A stretch of 33,030 nucleotides of DNA from Bryobacterales bacterium. GTDB lineage: Bacteria; Acidobacteriota; Terriglobia; Bryobacterales; Bryobacteraceae. Below are positions 15,320 to 23,897 of the stretch, one piece after another (position 1 is the first letter of the stretch; each line of letters begins with the position of its first letter). The translations under genes were made by a program, and so were the position numbers. Below the pieces are notes generated by a model, which searched no databases, had not been told where the DNA came from, and was given only the letters and a program-made list of their open reading frames with translations. The stretch is taken from contig JAOAPO010000437.1 in NCBI GenBank assembly GCA_025462945.1, forward strand, positions 1 through 33,030, written 5' to 3'.

Positions 15320-17248
15320 ATGTTCTACAAACGCGCCCTGATTTCATTCTGGTGCGCTCTGATGTTCGCGCAACCAGTTGCAGGGGGCGAAAGCGATGCC
15401 CTTGCGATCACAGCGAACATCAAGAGCCGGCACCTGCCCTTTGGGACAATCCTCGATCCGATATACACGCTGACCGACAGCGACACGATCGCAAGTTATA
15501 CACGCTGCGGGGACTCCGCGCTGTGGACCGGGCACTATCTGGCGGCTGAGGCCTTCCGCTACAAAGTAACCGAGGCAGCCGACGCTCTCGACAACGTTCG
15601 ATCCGCCGTCGCTGGTCTCAAAGCCCTGACGGATGTAACCGGGACGAACCTGCTGGCACGTTGTTTGGTTCCGCTTAGTTCCCCAGACGCGGCCGGAATC
15701 GCGAGGGAGGAGGCAGCCAATGGCGTTCATACGAATAGTTCATATGGCTCGATCTGGGTAGGCAACACCTCTCGGGACCAGTATGCAGGCGCGATGTTCG
15801 GTCTCGCGGTGGCGTTCGATATGGTTTCGGACTCCGCTATACGCAGTAGCATCAGCGGTCTCGTAACACGTCTCGTCGACAACCTGAACGGGCATAACTG
15901 GTCAGTCACGATGCCCGACGAAAGCAGCAGCACAACGTTTCTTATCCGTCCCGATCAGATTGAGACGTTCCTGGCGATTGGGCGGCGGGTCAACCCGGAC
16001 CGCTTCACAGGCGCCGGTTATGAGACACAGCGCGTGGTGTATTCGCCTTCAGTGCCACTGCCGATCCGAGTGGATGTTGCCGGAGACGACTCGTACTTCA
16101 AGTTCAGTCTGGATTACATCAACCTCTATAACCTGATTCGGCTTGAGGGCAGTTCCGCGAAACCGATTTATGAGCTCGCGTACGGAGTGCTCAGAGACCA
16201 CACCGCGCTGCACGAGAATGCGTTTTTCAACGTGATCGATCTTGCGTTGAGAGGCCCCAACCCCGCTCGTGACAATCAGACAATGGCGCTGCTCAACGGC
16301 TGGCTCCTGCGATTGCGCCGGGATTTCGGGGCGGACCTGAACGGCTCTGTGCCGGTTTGCGGTGACCGGGCATGTGCCCCCGTGCCGGTGTGGCGACGCC
16401 CGCCGACCGATTTCCTGTGGCAGCGGTCGCCGTTTCAACTCTCGGTGGGGGGCGCGGGGATCATCGAAGGAGCGGGCATCGATTACATCCTGCCGTACTG
16501 GATGGCCCGTTACTACGCGCTCCGCGAGTCGATCCAGATCAAATCAGCGGCCAGTGCTTCATCCGTAGTGGCACCGGACTCACTGGGTTCCGTCTATGGG
16601 ACGAGCCTGGCGTCGACAACCAGCCAGGCAACCTCGCAGCCGTTGCCCGCTACCCTGGGCGGAGTTACGATAACGGTGCGGGATGAGGCAGGCACGTCCA
16701 GGGTCGCGCCTCTACTCTATGTATCGCCAGGGCAGATCAATTTTCTAATGCCTGCAGGTTTAACTGAGGGTGTTGCCACCTTCGCCATCACGACGAGCAC
16801 CGGCGAGCTCCGAAACGCCCTTGGAGCCGTTGGTCGGGTCGCGCCGGCGCTGTTCAGCATCGATGGCCGCGGATCGGGTGTTGTCGCGGCATCAGCCCTC
16901 CGATTCGCTGCAGGCAGCGCGCCGGTCGGTTCGCCGGTGGAACTCTACCAGTGCAGCACTCAGACTTGCAGCGCGTTACCCATCGATGTAAGCGCCGGCT
17001 CCCTCGTATACCTCACTGTGTACGGCACTGGCATTCGCCATCGTCGTTCACTCGACCTCGATGACGTCTCGGTGATCGTGAATGGCGAGTTCCTGCCCGT
17101 GCTCTACGCGGGTGCTCAACCAGATTTCGCGGGTCTGGATCAAATAAATGTCCAACTGCCGCCATGGCTCGCGGGCACTGGTCTGACCAACATCGTGGTG
17201 AAGGTCAATCAGCATCCCGCAAACATCCTGACCATCAACATCAGGTGA
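15320..17248 (+). CDS. Secreted protein with C-terminal TIGR03437 (Solibacter) domain
   Basis: The ATG at 15320 gives 642 residues with a signal peptide (M-F-Y-K-R-A-L-I-S-F-W-C-A-L-M-F-A). An upstream GTG at 15230 is less likely. Residues about 25-400 are mostly helical and could form a toroid-like fold; I recognise no catalytic motif. Residues about 410-642 match the TIGR03437 pattern: A-P-D-S-L-G-S-V-Y-G-T-S-L, then P-L-L-Y-V-S-P-G-Q-I-N-F-L-M-P, then V-Y-L-T-V-Y-G-T-G-I-R and a terminal Q-I-N-V-Q-L-P. This C-terminal domain is appended to many exported proteins in Solibacter relatives and is probably an adhesion or sorting module. Its presence is the strongest taxonomic clue here. The function of the N-terminal half is unknown. 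Confidence 0.8.
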   Translation: MFYKRALISFWCALMFAQPVAGGESDALAITANIKSRHLPFGTILDPIYTLTDSDTIASYTRCGDSALWTGHYLAAEAFRYKVTEAADALDNVRSAVAGLKALTDVTGTNLLARCLVPLSSPDAAGIAREEAANGVHTNSSYGSIWVGNTSRDQYAGAMFGLAVAFDMVSDSAIRSSISGLVTRLVDNLNGHNWSVTMPDESSSTTFLIRPDQIETFLAIGRRVNPDRFTGAGYETQRVVYSPSVPLPIRVDVAGDDSYFKFSLDYINLYNLIRLEGSSAKPIYELAYGVLRDHTALHENAFFNVIDLALRGPNPARDNQTMALLNGWLLRLRRDFGADLNGSVPVCGDRACAPVPVWRRPPTDFLWQRSPFQLSVGGAGIIEGAGIDYILPYWMARYYALRESIQIKSAASASSVVAPDSLGSVYGTSLASTTSQATSQPLPATLGGVTITVRDEAGTSRVAPLLYVSPGQINFLMPAGLTEGVATFAITTSTGELRNALGAVGRVAPALFSIDGRGSGVVAASALRFAAGSAPVGSPVELYQCSTQTCSALPIDVSAGSLVYLTVYGTGIRHRRSLDLDDVSVIVNGEFLPVLYAGAQPDFAGLDQINVQLPPWLAGTGLTNIVVKVNQHPANILTINIR

Positions 17249-17996
17249 CCAGCCTTCGTGCCCGGTAAACTCGAGCCGGTCTCTGTACTTTGCTTAGCCA
17301 CGGGCGGCGCTCGTTCTACCGCTTGCAGATTGCTGGATAGCGTCGGCTCCATGAACGTGAACCGGAGAGTTGCGCAATGGCTGGTTCCCACTTTCGTCTG
17401 GCGATTCCCGCTAATGCAGGGCTGGAAATGGCTACCGGTTCTCGAGTTCTGTTTCGGCGTCTGTCCGAGAGCCATTATGCTGACACGCGCGATCACTTCA
17501 GAGGGTTTTGGCGGTGTTCACTTCTGTGGCCGGGCGATGTACCGGTCGGTCATCGCGCTGCGCCTGGACGAACATGCTGCATCGCTGACGAGATTGCTGA
17601 CAAAGGGGCAGAGTGGCAATTTTGGCGGCATCCAAAACCCAGTCGCTCTGCTATCAAAAGTATTTTGGCAAGACCGGTGCGTAGTCCGGCAAAGCCGATC
17701 ACGATTCCGAACTGATGGCGATCATGATTCCTGGATCATGCCGATCACCATCGGAGCGAAGCGACGCTGGCGTGTTTGATGATCGATCAGTGATCGGCAT
17801 TCAGTCGACCTGTTCTCTTCGAAGCGGGGTGTGGGGCGAGGGGACGGCGTTTGAGTTCCTTCGCCCCGCCCAGCAACGGAGAGGCAACGCGGCGACAGCA
17901 ACGTCATGCAGCTTCCTTCTTCCCCGGGCCGCGTTTCCTGCGCATCCGCACCATGGGTGCGGCCGCCCAGTGATTGAGAGTGGCACGTGAAGGCGC
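17249..17996. other. Non-coding stretch with probable insertion-sequence debris
   Basis: About 750 bp separate the TIGR03437 gene from the thioredoxin-fold gene. Overlapping frames of 90-170 codons exist, but they lack ribosome sites, family motifs and consistent composition. The right half contains 23-bp-spaced repeats, an inverted repeat and an IS66-like terminal heptamer next to the following gene. I read the stretch as the remains of one or more insertion sequences that have lost their transposase genes. Confidence 0.45.
17696..17800. repeat. Iterated 23-bp-spaced repeats plus 10-bp inverted repeat, IS21-end-like
   Basis: CGATCACGATTCC (17696-17708) and CGATCATGATTCC (17719-17731) differ at one base, and a decayed third copy starts at 17742. 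All three are exactly 23 bp apart. ATGCCGATCA (17738-17747) is a perfect inverted match to TGATCGGCAT (17791-17800). Arrays of GATC/GATTCC units like these occur just outside the istA gene in IS21-family elements, where transposase binds. No istA/istB remains here. Confidence 0.45.
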
Positions 17997-19022
17997 TTAC
18001 TTGAGTGTCTTCTGCGACTCCAGTTCGGAATCGATAAGAGCCTCAAATGCGGAAAGCGGTTGGGCGCCGCTGAGCAGAATTCCGTTGATGAAGAATCCGG
18101 GTGTGGCTGACACTCCCGCTTGCGTGCCAGACCGTAAATCCTGTTCGACCTGTGCCCTGACGCTGTGGTCCACCAGGCAAGCCTCGAACTGCCCCATGTC
18201 CAGATTCAAAACGCGGGCGCGCTGTTTCAAATCCTCTTCGCCTACATTATTAGGATTTGCGAAAATCAGATCGTGATACGCCCAGAACTGCCCCTGGCGG
18301 CTTGCGCATCGCGCCGCTTCGGCCGCTCGCAGCGCCCCGGGATGACTTTGGGTCAACGGGAAGTCGCGAAATCCAATGCGCACACGATCTTTGTACTTCT
18401 CCATAACCTGGCGCAAGGTAGCGTTTGCTTTGCTGCAATACGGACATTGAAAATCTGAAAATTCGACGATCGTGACCGGTGCATCCGGATTCCCGGACAT
18501 CCGCGCCGGATCGACGGCAACCTCGACCCGGGGAGGCTTTATGGTCACCACCACGCCCGCCTGCTCGCGCAGCTTCGCAAAAAACTCCTGACGCGCGCGT
18601 TCGGCGCGCTGCTGTTTCAGACCTGGGATCAGTCGGCTCTTGATCAGCTCGTAGGGAACATTCGACAGGTTGGCATGATCGTAGTAATTGGCCTGCAGCT
18701 CCGACTCAGTCGGCTCCGCGAGTTTCTCATCAATTTCCTGGCGCAGATACTCGTCATTGGTCAATCCCTTCTGTTCCGCTTTCGTGTGGACCAGTTTGCG
18801 GATGATCAGTTCATCGAGCGCTCTGCGGCGGACCAGGTACTCTTCAAAGCGGAGCCGCCGTAAGTCGCCTTCGATCAGCGGTCGCAATTCGTCTTCCAGG
18901 ATTGGCTGTCCCTGGACGATTGCGACGGCAGCCGGCTGCGCCGCCCGTCCGGTTGGCGATTGTGCGAACGTCGCTTGCACTACAAGCTCAGTCAAGCAAA
19001 GAAGTAGGTATAAGTTACGCAT
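17997..19022 (-). CDS. Periplasmic SurA-like / DsbA-like thioredoxin fusion protein
   Basis: The product has 341 residues. A signal peptide covers about residues 1-20. Residues about 30-155 resemble the N-terminal helical chaperone part of SurA/PpiC proteins (V-A-I-V-Q-G-Q-P-I-L-E-D-E-L, L-D-E-L-I-I-R-K-L-V). Residues about 165-335 form a DsbA-type thioredoxin fold with the active site F-Q-C-P-Y-C (Cys193, Cys196) and the cis-proline loop S-A-T-P-G-F-F (Pro308). The likely role is thiol-disulfide exchange on exported proteins, with the N-terminal part binding unfolded clients. No peptidyl-prolyl isomerase domain is present. The start has no clear ribosome site. The stop codon lies inside a GTAAGCG heptamer that may be an IS66-like end. 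Confidence 0.82.
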   Translation of the reverse strand: MRNLYLLLCLTELVVQATFAQSPTGRAAQPAAVAIVQGQPILEDELRPLIEGDLRRLRFEEYLVRRRALDELIIRKLVHTKAEQKGLTNDEYLRQEIDEKLAEPTESELQANYYDHANLSNVPYELIKSRLIPGLKQQRAERARQEFFAKLREQAGVVVTIKPPRVEVAVDPARMSGNPDAPVTIVEFSDFQCPYCSKANATLRQVMEKYKDRVRIGFRDFPLTQSHPGALRAAEAARCASRQGQFWAYHDLIFANPNNVGEEDLKQRARVLNLDMGQFEACLVDHSVRAQVEQDLRSGTQAGVSATPGFFINGILLSGAQPLSAFEALIDSELESQKTLK

Positions 19023-19039
19023 GGTTGAGAAAGGCTAAG

Positions 19040-19073
19040 AAAAATGGGAGGAGATCAGTTGTACTCCACTCCC
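19040..19073 (-). terminator. Intrinsic-terminator-like hairpin between two minus-strand genes
   Basis: On the minus strand, GGGAG and GAG (with two bulged bases) pair across a 10-nt loop with CTC and CTCCC (19073-19046), followed by A and five T (19045-19040). It lies 13 nt after the stop of the 1060-residue protein gene and only about 17 nt before the ATG of the thioredoxin-fold gene. It may terminate the upstream transcript or attenuate the downstream gene. Confidence 0.5.
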
Positions 19074-19086
19074 CTCCAGACTCTAC

Positions 19087-22000
19087 TTACTTGCAGTAAG
19101 TTGCTATAACCGTCCCGGTGCCGTGGTGCCCCGGATTTGAGTCGTAGCCTGGATCGGTCCTGACGACGACAATCTGAGGAGCATTGCCCGAGACTGCGGC
19201 CCCGGAACTGCCAATCCTGCTGGACACAATGACTCCCATATAGCTTGGCAGCGTTGGATCGGGCGGATCTGAGCTGTTGCCCGGACGCGTAATCCAGTTG
19301 GCGTTGCACCTTGGAGGTTCACTTGTGTTGGCGGCGTACCCCTTGAATTGATTCGGGGTCGCTCCGCCGCTGGTCGCGTTCACGAGCGACCAGTTATTGC
19401 CCCAGAACTCCACTGCGCCTGCATCGGAGTTATCCCCGACCACGAATGCGCCCCTGCTCAGGAATGCGAACAGGATCGTATTCGCATTCCCCGAAGACGG
19501 CAGATAGAAGGCGTCCCCTGCGAAGCTCGCCCTGACAGTTCCGGGCCCGAAGGGCTGATTCGGTGTAATGCTGCAGCTCGCCCTGCCCGTTGCGCTGGTC
19601 ACACCGTTGCAGGTCTGGGCTGTAGGACCCGAGCCCAACGTGATCGTGATCGTTCGGCCTGCGATCGGCGCCGTCCCGTCTTCATTTAATACCGCGCTGA
19701 ATGTCGTCGGGACGGCATTGGCAATAACTGTCGGACCCGTGTAAGTCGTCGTCGTCTGCTCGCGCGTAATGGTGAAGGCCGTCGATGCGCTGCTGGCTTG
19801 ATAGTTACCCGAACCCGCGAAGCTGGCCTTCACCGTGTACGGCAGACCCGGTTGCTGATTGATAACAATGCTGCATGAAGCGGTACCACTTGCATTGGTT
19901 ACGCTGCTGCAGGTCTGGGTCCCGAGAGTGAACGTCAGGGTCTGGCCGACAACTGGGACCGACGTTCCGCTCAGCACAAGATTCGCCGAGAGATTCGCCG
20001 TGTCGTGGTAGTCGGCTGTTGTATCTCCAGTGTACGTAACCGTAGTACCAGTCGAAGAAACAACCGTCAGGGAGAAGAACGTGCTGATATTGCCGCCGGT
20101 GGGAGTGGCGCCCGGCTGGTTCGTCGCACTCGGAAACGCCGCATAGACTCGCCCTTGAAGGCACGCGTTCCCGGTGTAATCGCCATACTTCGGGCAACCG
20201 CCATTGCCGATTGCTTGACAGGTTTCAGTGGCCGGGCAAGTCGTCTGGTTTGAATCGCAAGCTATAAATGAATCCGTGTTGTTGTTCGGAGTGTGCCGGC
20301 AACGGCCGGCAAGTTGCGGCTGCGTGGAGCAGGATTCGGAGTCGTTCAAATTCCGTGTACTGCATGGCCATCCACTCGCGCACTCCGGATCCGAAGCGCC
20401 GTTGAGCTTGACGCTGGCGCCTGCCACCTGCAGGTTCCCCCCGCCGTCCAGATTGGCGCTGCCCAAGAAGTAATCGGTCAAATCGTTCGAGGTCGTAGTC
20501 GCCACGGCGCGATCGAAATAGGAGACGAAGGCCGTGCCTCCTGTTGCGCAGGTCCATGTCTCATACCGGCGTCCGTTCGCCGCCTGGCTGATTTGCACGG
20601 CCGGCCGCCAGTTCGCGCCGCCGTTGATGGAATCCTGCACCATGATGTTCTCGTTTCCGAGAGTCGTCAGCGGTGTCGGTGGATTCCCGGGCGGCACAGG
20701 CGATGGAGCGACTGTGTTGACAGAATAGGATACGTACAGATGGTTTGCATTCGTGTCGTCCACGGCCACCGTATGGCTGGAGAGATTGTTGCCGTTGTTG
20801 CAGCGGTCGAGGCCGGGGACCGGGCACACCACCTGATTGATGCCTGCCGCGATGCTTACCTGGTTCAGGTTCTGGACCAGACCGTTCTGGCACGAACTGA
20901 AGCTGTCGATGTTGATGTTGTTCCCATTGTTCGCAATTACATAAACAGTACCGTTCTGCCCGACTGTAATACGCGGAAAATCGATTGCCCCCCCCGTGTG
21001 GTACGCCACGGCAGTCCAGTTCGCTCCACTATCCGTTGAGCATTGGATTCCGTATCCGAAGCCTTTGCGGAAAGCCAGGTAAATCTGATCGCCGCCCGAA
21101 GCGCTGGCGTTAACGCGGTCCGCTGCAATGTGCTCCTGGTCCGGCACGTTCCCGAAGCCGCAGCCTCCGGTGACGCGGCAATCGATCACATTGGTCACGA
21201 AAGCGAAGTTCGCCCCATTCGTCGTGGAGCGCGCCATTTGCTGCGTGTTATTGCAGTTTTGCTGCGTAGCCGGACACGTGGCGTTATTACTGCCGATCGT
21301 CGCCCAATAGAAGTTGCCGCTGGCCCCGAATGCTACCGATGAGTCGCCTCCGGTACAATTCCCCGGCGCGACCCCCGTACTCGGAAATGTATTGCCGCCA
21401 TCGGTTGAGTTTCGGAACCGGCACTGCTGCGCGACCACAATATTGGCGCCATTCGTCGACACCGCAATTTCGGATTCGCTTCCAATCTGCTCGTTCAATA
21501 GACCATCGTTATCGTTCACGCCTGTCTCGCCCAGATTGATCAGGTTTCCTGCCGTATCACTCGCAGGAATCGCGCGGGGCTGCACGGGGGCCAATAACGG
21601 CCTGCCCGCTGGAGCTTCCTCCGGCTGAGTGGCCGGACGCATCCGCAAAGACGGGCTCTTTCGTAATTTCGCTACTTCCTTCAAGGCTTCAATGGGATCG
21701 CCCGAAACGTCGGGGCGCAGCTCCCGGCCGATCTTCTCGATTTGATCCAGCACATTGGGCGGTGCCGACTCCGGGGCAAAGCCGTCGAGCCGGACCAGCG
21801 TATTTCCGGCCGCAATCGCGGTAGTGATCATATACAGCCGGCTCGGAGCCGGGGCCGTCTTCGAACGGGTCCTCGCCTCGGGCTTCGGAACCAGTTGCCG
21901 CCTTTGGAGTGCAGGCCAACCGCCGACGACTAGAAATTGCGACGTCATGCCCCATTCCGCTTCGATGTCGCGCAAACGGCGCACAGCTTCCGCATGGTTC

Positions 22001-22269
22001 GTGAAGCTTATAATATTCGTCTCGATTCTCGGGATCGATTCGCGCTGCTCCGAAGATAGCTGCGCTATTTCTTCCGGCGTCGCATTCCATAACTCATGCA
22101 CGTTGTCATAGTGCATCGGCGACCAGCCGGACGGATACGCGATCGACCCCCCGCGACCCGCCAGGTGAAATGTCGTCTGCGATGTCCTCTCCTGAGACTG
22201 CGCGCGCAGAGAGAGCCCGGTAATCAACGTGGCGAAAGCTGCGCAAAAAAATAGATGCGAACGTTGCAT
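19087..22269 (-). CDS. Large secreted BNR-propeller protein with two Ig-like repeats
   Basis: The product has 1060 residues; the start is supported by GAGGA 8 nt upstream of the ATG. A signal peptide covers about residues 1-24. Residues about 30-190 form an N-terminal domain of unknown family. From about 240 to 700 there is a Cys-rich propeller of the sialidase/BNR type (N-S-T-D-G-G-N-T-F, C-S-T-D-S-G-A-N-W, S-I-N-G-G-A-N-W). Two tandem Ig-like domains (about 760-960) share the pattern T-x-T-Y-T-G ... L-G-x-x-x-Q-T-C ... G-x-A-S-C-S-I ... A-S-F-A-G. The last roughly 90 residues hold a distinct domain with W-G-N-N-W, W-I-T-R-P-G-N-S-S-D-P-P and T-D-P-G-Y-D-S-N-P-G-H-H-G-T-G-T. It is probably an extracellular or surface protein; ligand unknown. 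Confidence 0.78.
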   Translation of the reverse strand: MQRSHLFFCAAFATLITGLSLRAQSQERTSQTTFHLAGRGGSIAYPSGWSPMHYDNVHELWNATPEEIAQLSSEQRESIPRIETNIISFTNHAEAVRRLRDIEAEWGMTSQFLVVGGWPALQRRQLVPKPEARTRSKTAPAPSRLYMITTAIAAGNTLVRLDGFAPESAPPNVLDQIEKIGRELRPDVSGDPIEALKEVAKLRKSPSLRMRPATQPEEAPAGRPLLAPVQPRAIPASDTAGNLINLGETGVNDNDGLLNEQIGSESEIAVSTNGANIVVAQQCRFRNSTDGGNTFPSTGVAPGNCTGGDSSVAFGASGNFYWATIGSNNATCPATQQNCNNTQQMARSTTNGANFAFVTNVIDCRVTGGCGFGNVPDQEHIAADRVNASASGGDQIYLAFRKGFGYGIQCSTDSGANWTAVAYHTGGAIDFPRITVGQNGTVYVIANNGNNINIDSFSSCQNGLVQNLNQVSIAAGINQVVCPVPGLDRCNNGNNLSSHTVAVDDTNANHLYVSYSVNTVAPSPVPPGNPPTPLTTLGNENIMVQDSINGGANWRPAVQISQAANGRRYETWTCATGGTAFVSYFDRAVATTTSNDLTDYFLGSANLDGGGNLQVAGASVKLNGASDPECASGWPCSTRNLNDSESCSTQPQLAGRCRHTPNNNTDSFIACDSNQTTCPATETCQAIGNGGCPKYGDYTGNACLQGRVYAAFPSATNQPGATPTGGNISTFFSLTVVSSTGTTVTYTGDTTADYHDTANLSANLVLSGTSVPVVGQTLTFTLGTQTCSSVTNASGTASCSIVINQQPGLPYTVKASFAGSGNYQASSASTAFTITREQTTTTYTGPTVIANAVPTTFSAVLNEDGTAPIAGRTITITLGSGPTAQTCNGVTSATGRASCSITPNQPFGPGTVRASFAGDAFYLPSSGNANTILFAFLSRGAFVVGDNSDAGAVEFWGNNWSLVNATSGGATPNQFKGYAANTSEPPRCNANWITRPGNSSDPPDPTLPSYMGVIVSSRIGSSGAAVSGNAPQIVVVRTDPGYDSNPGHHGTGTVIATYCK

Positions 22270-22924
22270 TGTTAGTCCTCGATGCCTTGCCCGACGCGGA
22301 TAGGTTTGGACGGACTTCTACTTCGGAGGAAGTCTGTTGGCTCGATGACCCGCACTTAAACGCGTGCTTTAAGCCCACAAATCCTCCACGAGGCGTATCG
22401 CGCGATGGCGCTCTACTCTGTTCCGGCGAGATAAGAGTACATCCGGTGTCGCTTTGTTGCAAGGCAATTCGGATGAGTTTTCAGGCATTCTCGAGATATC
22501 CATCGAAGCTTACGCTCACGACGTGCTGCTTAATCCGTCAAGAGGTGCAACGCGTTCTCTCACTCACACCGTCATGCCGAAGCACCCGTCTGCGGTCGCG
22601 CTTGCGATTTCGCGGCGGGGTGATATGTCTGGTCGAACACCACGAGTTGTGTGCGTCAAGTTCTGCATAGAACGTCACGGGAGGAACGTTGTGAGCACTT
22701 TTGACCGATCAAAGCACCATCAGATTTGCGGAAGAGCCCTGTTGTACCGGCGCTGCATTCGAGACCCGTGTCTTCATACTGTTGGCGACCGGCCGGTCTC
22801 TTTGAAGGACACTCCAACCGCAGCGTGGCGGTCTTTGGATTGCTGAGCATTTCTACACCAAAAACACGGGAATGAACATTTCGGCTCCCCGGCCTGATTG
22901 ATTTCAAAGGAGGAAGCGAATCTG
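22270..22924. other. 655-bp intergenic region between divergent genes, no gene supported
   Basis: The region separates the minus-strand BNR/Ig protein from the plus-strand ricin-domain protein. Short frames on both strands show no family motifs, and most lack ribosome sites. The right end carries the strong ribosome site of the ricin-domain gene (22908-22914). It should contain both promoters, but I could not pick convincing -35/-10 pairs. Confidence 0.5.
22908..22914 (+). promoter_or_regulatory. Shine-Dalgarno site of the ricin-domain protein gene
   Basis: AAGGAGG, a near-complete anti-16S match, lies 10 nt before the ATG at 22925 and lies inside a longer in-frame reading from 22898. It fixes the start at 22925. 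Confidence 0.75.
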
Positions 22925-23872
22925 ATGGCACGAATCTTTGATGTAACGCCTGGATCTGAAGCAGTGCACCTGAACAACGCCGGGACCGGTGAGATGCCGT
23001 TTACCGTTACGAACGTCGGAAGCCGGCCGGTCCGGGGCCGGGTGCGAGTTGTCGCGCAGGAACCAGCCAAGGCTGCCTGGCTGGCAATCCCGGCGGGAGA
23101 CGAACGAGATTTCCCGGTCGGAGGCACGCAACAGTTCCGAGTGGCGGTGAAGATTCCCGCAGGAACTTCCGAGGCGACCTACTCGTTTCGGCTGGATGTG
23201 ATTTCCGTCGATAATCCCGATGAGGATTTCACCCGCGGGCCGGCGGTCTCGATTCCGGTAGTGCTCGTTGCACCCGCAGCTCGGCCTTTCCCCTGGTGGA
23301 TCCTCGCCGTAATGGCTGCGGTTCTACTCGTCGGGGGCTTCACGGTCTGGTACTTCGCGTCCGGCAAGCCGAGTCCCGCTAAACCGCCGGTCACCCAGGT
23401 CCCGGCCACGCCGCCCCCGCCCACACCTGAACTGGTGGCGCCCCCAACGGGCCGGGTGTACATCGTCAACAAAAACAGCCAGCTGTGTCTGTCACCAGCG
23501 GGTGGCGCTCGCGACAACAACATCGAGACCGTTCAGTACCTGTGCGACGGAGACCCGGCACGTCTGTGGAACTTCCGAGTGGTGGAGAAGAATATCGTGC
23601 AGATGGTCAACTTCAGCAGTGCACGGTGCCTGACGGTAGCGGGCGGGAACAAATTACCGAACAATCCCTCCGTCCAGTACAACTGCGACGAGGACCCCTC
23701 GCGACGCTGGCAGTTTGTTCCTGTGGATGCAGATACGTTTCAACTGAAGAACGTCAACAGCGAATTATGCCTCGCAATCACCGGCGCAGGCAAAGAGAAT
23801 AACCAGGTTGCTCTCCAGGTCGCCTGCAGTGCAGATCCCGCCCAGAACTGGCAGGTTCGTGCCCAGCCGTAA
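22925..23872 (+). CDS. Ig-like domain / TM / ricin-type lectin membrane protein
   Basis: The product has 315 residues. Residues about 3-115 form a beta-sandwich (F-T-V-T-N-V-G-S-R-P-V-R-G-R; L-D-V-I-S-V-D-N-P-D-E-D-F-T-R-G-P). One membrane helix follows at about 123-145, opened by P-F-P-W-W. A Pro-rich linker (150-175) leads to a ricin B-type beta-trefoil (about 177-313) with three subdomains, each having L/R-C-L near its start and a W near its end (L-W-N-F, R-W-Q-F, N-W-Q-V, the QxW positions). With no signal peptide, the likely topology is Ig-like domain in the cytoplasm and lectin outside. The first 125 residues are clearly homologous to those of the PASTA protein at 28509-29666. I infer a sugar-binding envelope anchor linked to the nearby tail-like genes. 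Confidence 0.82.
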   Translation: MARIFDVTPGSEAVHLNNAGTGEMPFTVTNVGSRPVRGRVRVVAQEPAKAAWLAIPAGDERDFPVGGTQQFRVAVKIPAGTSEATYSFRLDVISVDNPDEDFTRGPAVSIPVVLVAPAARPFPWWILAVMAAVLLVGGFTVWYFASGKPSPAKPPVTQVPATPPPPTPELVAPPTGRVYIVNKNSQLCLSPAGGARDNNIETVQYLCDGDPARLWNFRVVEKNIVQMVNFSSARCLTVAGGNKLPNNPSVQYNCDEDPSRRWQFVPVDADTFQLKNVNSELCLAITGAGKENNQVALQVACSADPAQNWQVRAQP

Positions 23873-23897
23873 GCCGTATTGGAGGCGTTGCTGAGAG

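Noticed and set aside
17696..17754. CRISPR array
   Set aside because: The units are 13 nt with 10-nt intervals and decay quickly. There are no 25-40 nt repeats, no unique spacers of regular length and no cas genes.
17258..17779. 173-codon plus-strand frame in the gap after the TIGR03437 gene
   Set aside because: No ribosome site, no motif, mixed composition, and it runs through the iteron repeats; better read as IS debris.
22454..22846. 130-codon plus-strand frame ahead of the ricin-domain gene
   Set aside because: No recognisable motif or ribosome site, and overlapping frames of similar length exist on both strands.
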